A stretch of 64,000 nt of DNA from Phenylobacterium deserti (GTDB lineage Bacteria > Pseudomonadota > Alphaproteobacteria > Caulobacterales > Caulobacteraceae), in NCBI GenBank assembly GCA_943332615.1, contig CALQQB010000003.1:124001-188000 (forward strand), written 5' to 3'. The notes beneath the pieces are model-generated. The model worked only from the letters and a program-made list of their open reading frames with translations, had not been told where the DNA came from and did no database searches. Of this stretch, positions 59,878 to 64,000 are shown piece by piece (the first letter of the stretch is position 1; the number at the start of each line of letters is the position of its first letter). Both the position numbers and the translations under genes were made by a program.

Positions 59878-60606
59878 TCAGCTTCTCGCCGCGCGCAGGG
59901 CCGCTGCCTCGGCGCGCCTGCGCCATACCTCGCCACGGATGCCCACCAGCCAAAGCGACCCGAAGGCCGAGGTGTAGGCCAGCGCCATGATCAGCAGGGG
60001 CTGGAGAAACACCGGCGCCAGGCTGGAACCGCCCCTCTTGAACACCGAGGCGCCCTGGTGAAGCGTGTTCCACCAATCGACGCTGTAGTGGACGATGGGC
60101 AGGTTGATGGCGCCCACTAGGGCCAGGATCGCCCCAGCACGGGCGGCCTTGACCTCGTCGTCCATGGAGGCACGGAGCGCGATGTAGGCCACATAGAGCA
60201 GGAACAGCACCAGCACCGAGGTCAGGCGCGCGTCCCATACCCAGAAGGCGCCCCACATCGGCCGGCCCCACAACGCGCCGGTGACCAGGGCCAGCAGGGT
60301 GAAGCCCGCCCCCAGGGGCGCGGCGGCCTGGGCGGCGGCGTCGGCCAGGGCGTGGCGGAAGATCAGCGACAGAAAGCTCGCGCCGCCCAGGCAGACGTAG
60401 ACGAAGCTGGCCATGTAGGCGGCGGGCACATGGATGAACATGATCCGCACCGTCTGGCCCTGCTGATAGTCCTCGGGCGCGGTGAAACCCAGGTAGAGGC
60501 CGACAGCGGCGAGGATCGCCGCGATCACACCGAACATCGGCGCGGCCCAGCGGGAGAACGCCATGAAGCGTTCCGGATTGGACAGGAAAGCGGGCGCCCA
60601 GTTCAT
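59878..60606 (-). CDS. ccmC: Heme exporter protein CcmC
   Basis: A 242-residue inner-membrane heme-handling protein with six membrane spans. The tryptophan-rich motif is WGRPMWGAFWVWDARLTS (113-130), and the flanking heme-ligand histidines are His59 (FIHVPAA) and His173 (IVHYSVDWWNTLHQ). It transfers heme to CcmE. It is separated from ccmB by 110 bases without a visible gene. Confidence 0.95.
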   Translation of the reverse strand: MNWAPAFLSNPERFMAFSRWAAPMFGVIAAILAAVGLYLGFTAPEDYQQGQTVRIMFIHVPAAYMASFVYVCLGGASFLSLIFRHALADAAAQAAAPLGAGFTLLALVTGALWGRPMWGAFWVWDARLTSVLVLFLLYVAYIALRASMDDEVKAARAGAILALVGAINLPIVHYSVDWWNTLHQGASVFKRGGSSLAPVFLQPLLIMALAYTSAFGSLWLVGIRGEVWRRRAEAAALRAARS

Positions 60607-60716
60607 GCGTCTCGCATAGGGCCCGAGCGCCCGCCTCGCAAGCCGCCTGGCTGCGTGAAGCTCTCGGCGGGGCGTCTGCGACGGTCCGGCGACTTCTCGG
60701 ACCCTGCCTTGCCGGC

Positions 60717-61382
60717 TCAGCTCAAGGCGTTCCGGCAGGCCGCGGCCATCGCCAGGGGGCCGATCGCCACCGACATCGCGGCGTAGGCGCCCAGCAGGGC
60801 CAGGCCACTGCTCCAGGGCAGTCCGCTGGCGAACGCGTCCAGCGCCCCTCCGCCGAAGATCACCGGCGGCACGAACAACGGCAGCACGATCACGGCGGTC
60901 AGCAGGCCGCCGCGCCGGGCGCCGAGGCTAAGCGCCGCCCCGATCCCCCCGGTGAAGGCGAAGGCCAGACCCCCCAGCAGGGCGCAGGCGAAGATCAGCG
61001 GGGCCAGGTCCGGCTTGGCGCCTAGGGCGATCGCAGCGATGGGGGCCGCCAGCGCCAGGGGGGCTCCGGTGGCCAACCACTGGCCGAGACACTTGAGGAA
61101 GCAGGTGAGCTCCAGGGGCGTCGGCGAGAGCGTCAGCAGGTCCAGGGCCCCGTCTTCGTAGTCGCGCTCGAACAGGCGATCCAGCGACAGGAGCGAGGCC
61201 AGCGCCAGCGCCACCCAGGCCGCGCCCGGCGCGATGGCGGCCAGGCGCTCGGGCTCCGGACCGATGGCTAGCGGCAGCAGGGTCGCGACGCCGGCGTAAA
61301 ACCCCACCGTGACCAGCGGGCCGCCGCCACGGCCCCAGGCGAGCGCGGTCTCGCGGACGAGAAGCGCGGAGAGCCGGCTCAT
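60717..61382 (-). CDS. ccmB: Heme exporter protein CcmB
   Basis: A 221-residue ABC-type permease with six hydrophobic segments. '[35 protein letters not shown]' is the conserved cytoplasmic segment that contacts CcmA. The ATG overlaps the ccmA stop by four bases. With CcmA it forms the transporter that releases holo-CcmE from CcmC. Confidence 0.94.
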   Translation of the reverse strand: MSRLSALLVRETALAWGRGGGPLVTVGFYAGVATLLPLAIGPEPERLAAIAPGAAWVALALASLLSLDRLFERDYEDGALDLLTLSPTPLELTCFLKCLGQWLATGAPLALAAPIAAIALGAKPDLAPLIFACALLGGLAFAFTGGIGAALSLGARRGGLLTAVIVLPLFVPPVIFGGGALDAFASGLPWSSGLALLGAYAAMSVAIGPLAMAAACRNALS

Positions 61383-61981
61383 CCGATGATCTCCAAGCTC
61401 TTGGCGGCGACCGGCAGCGGGTCATGAACCGCGGCCAGGATCATGCCGCCGCTCTCCAGGTGGCGGGCCATCAGGACGCCGAAGCCCTCGCGCCAGCGGG
61501 CGTCCAGCGGGCTCAGCGGTTCGTCCAGCAGCCACAGGGCGCGCGGCGCGGCCAGCAGACGGGACAGCGCCAGCCGACGACGCTGGCCGGCCGACAGGCG
61601 GCGCACTTCCAGGTCCAGCAGCCGAACCAGGTCCAGCGCCTCGGCGGCCTCGCGCACCGCGCCGTCCGTCCCGCCGCCCCAACGCGTCCAGAACGCCAGT
61701 TCCTCCCGCGCCGTCCGAGACGATTTCAGCCCGTCCGCGTGCCCGACGAAGTGCAGCCCCTCGCCCCGCGCCTCGGCCGAGTCGAGATCCCCGAAGGCCA
61801 CCTCGCCCGCCTCCAGCCGCACCAGACCGGCCACTGCGCGCAGCAGGCTGGTCTTCCCCGAACCGTTGGGTCCGGTCAGCGCGCAGGCCTCTCCCCGTCG
61901 GAGTGAGAGGTCCACGCCTTCGAAGAGCAGGCGGCCGCCGCGTCGAATGGCGCAGCCCCTGAGCAGAAGCTGTTCGATCAC
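61379..61981 (-). CDS. ccmA: Heme exporter ATP-binding protein CcmA
   Basis: A 200-residue ABC ATPase from a GTG start. Walker A is GPNGSGKTS (37-45), the signature is [14 protein letters not shown], and Walker B is [12 protein letters not shown]. An in-frame ATG at 62023 would add 14 residues ([14 protein letters not shown]) without family support. It is the first gene of the ccmABCDG operon and divergent from acnA; ccmE, ccmF and ccmH are outside the window. Confidence 0.93.
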   Translation of the reverse strand: MIEQLLLRGCAIRRGGRLLFEGVDLSLRRGEACALTGPNGSGKTSLLRAVAGLVRLEAGEVAFGDLDSAEARGEGLHFVGHADGLKSSRTAREELAFWTRWGGGTDGAVREAAEALDLVRLLDLEVRRLSAGQRRRLALSRLLAAPRALWLLDEPLSPLDARWREGFGVLMARHLESGGMILAAVHDPLPVAAKSLEIIG

Positions 61982-62180
61982 GCTGTCACCGAGCCTTTTG
62001 AAAAGCGTCGCCCTGCGGCGCATGGACGCGACAGAATCCGAGGTCTATGAAAACATCGGCTACCACTGCCGGGGGGCATCAACGCCGCGCGGGGACGAAC
62101 GCTGTGAGTCCGTCGCCCACTGAGCGCGCGATCCTTCCGCAGATTTTCGGTGGCAGGGAACAGAGAAAGGATCTCCGAAT

Positions 62181-64000
<1,820 letters not shown>

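Overview
The window is one continuous stretch of GC-rich alphaproteobacterial chromosome. Its gene content and order (rlmH-envC-ctpA-DUF610-rppH, a cpa/tad pilus operon, ccmABCDG beside acnA, ffh-rpsP-rimM, dapF-mtaB-ftsY-yciB) fit the Caulobacterales, most likely Phenylobacterium or a close relative. This is inference from synteny and protein character, not from a search. Genes are dense with many 1-4 base stop/start overlaps. No rRNA, tRNA, CRISPR array, prophage or insertion sequence was recognised.

Layout. 0.1-2.3 kb: a secreted Pro/Ala-rich protein, a small membrane protein, an alpha/beta hydrolase and rppH. 2.3-8 kb: the leftward envelope and housekeeping block DUF610 deacetylase, ctpA, envC-like, rlmH and asd; asd is preceded by what looks like a complete leader-peptide attenuator. 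8-12.4 kb: an aminoglycoside-phosphotransferase-fold protein, a cytochrome P450, a CrtC/AttH-like protein and a VIT1-family transporter. 12.4-19.3 kb: a compact six-gene Tad operon (cpaB, cpaC, cpaE, cpaF, tadB, tadC) without pilin, prepilin peptidase or cpaD. 19.4-31 kb: acyl-CoA metabolism: aldo/keto reductase, class III CoA transferase, a leftward operon of acyl-CoA ligase, carboxylase beta and alpha subunits and a proline-iminopeptidase-like hydrolase, and a divergent acyl-CoA dehydrogenase plus enoyl-CoA hydratase. 31-34.3 kb: a catabolic island with less GC-rich sequence (TetR, NmrA-like, extradiol-dioxygenase-like, FAH-family) and twin palindromic operators. 34.4-39.2 kb: a frameshifted phytanoyl-CoA dioxygenase gene and glcDEF, where glcF carries an in-frame palindromic repeat. 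39.2-43.3 kb: old yellow enzyme, a diheme cytochrome / beta-helix pair and a GNAT acetyltransferase. 43.6-46.3 kb: ffh-rpsP-rimM. 46.5-48.7 kb: ahpC-ahpD divergent from oxyR. 48.8-52.9 kb: a histidine-rich PadR regulator, a sulfatase and a prolyl oligopeptidase. 53-58.6 kb: dapF, an S26 peptidase with an apparent Ser/His dyad, mtaB, GFA protein, TRIC-like channel, ftsY, yciB. 58.6-62 kb: two small proteins and ccmABCDG. 62.2 kb to the end: acnA, cut by the window edge.

How the genes work together. The two SRP GTPases Ffh and FtsY are both here. Asd and DapF both serve the diaminopimelate/lysine branch, and the asd leader peptide is rich in codons for aspartate-family amino acids. OxyR with AhpC/AhpD forms a peroxide-defence unit. 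The carboxylase, ligase, dehydrogenase and hydratase genes outline a liu- or atu-like route for branched acyl-CoA. The least expected signals are the asd attenuator, the palindrome inside glcF, two genes that appear to start at CTG, the Ser/His S26 peptidase, and the pilin-less Tad operon.
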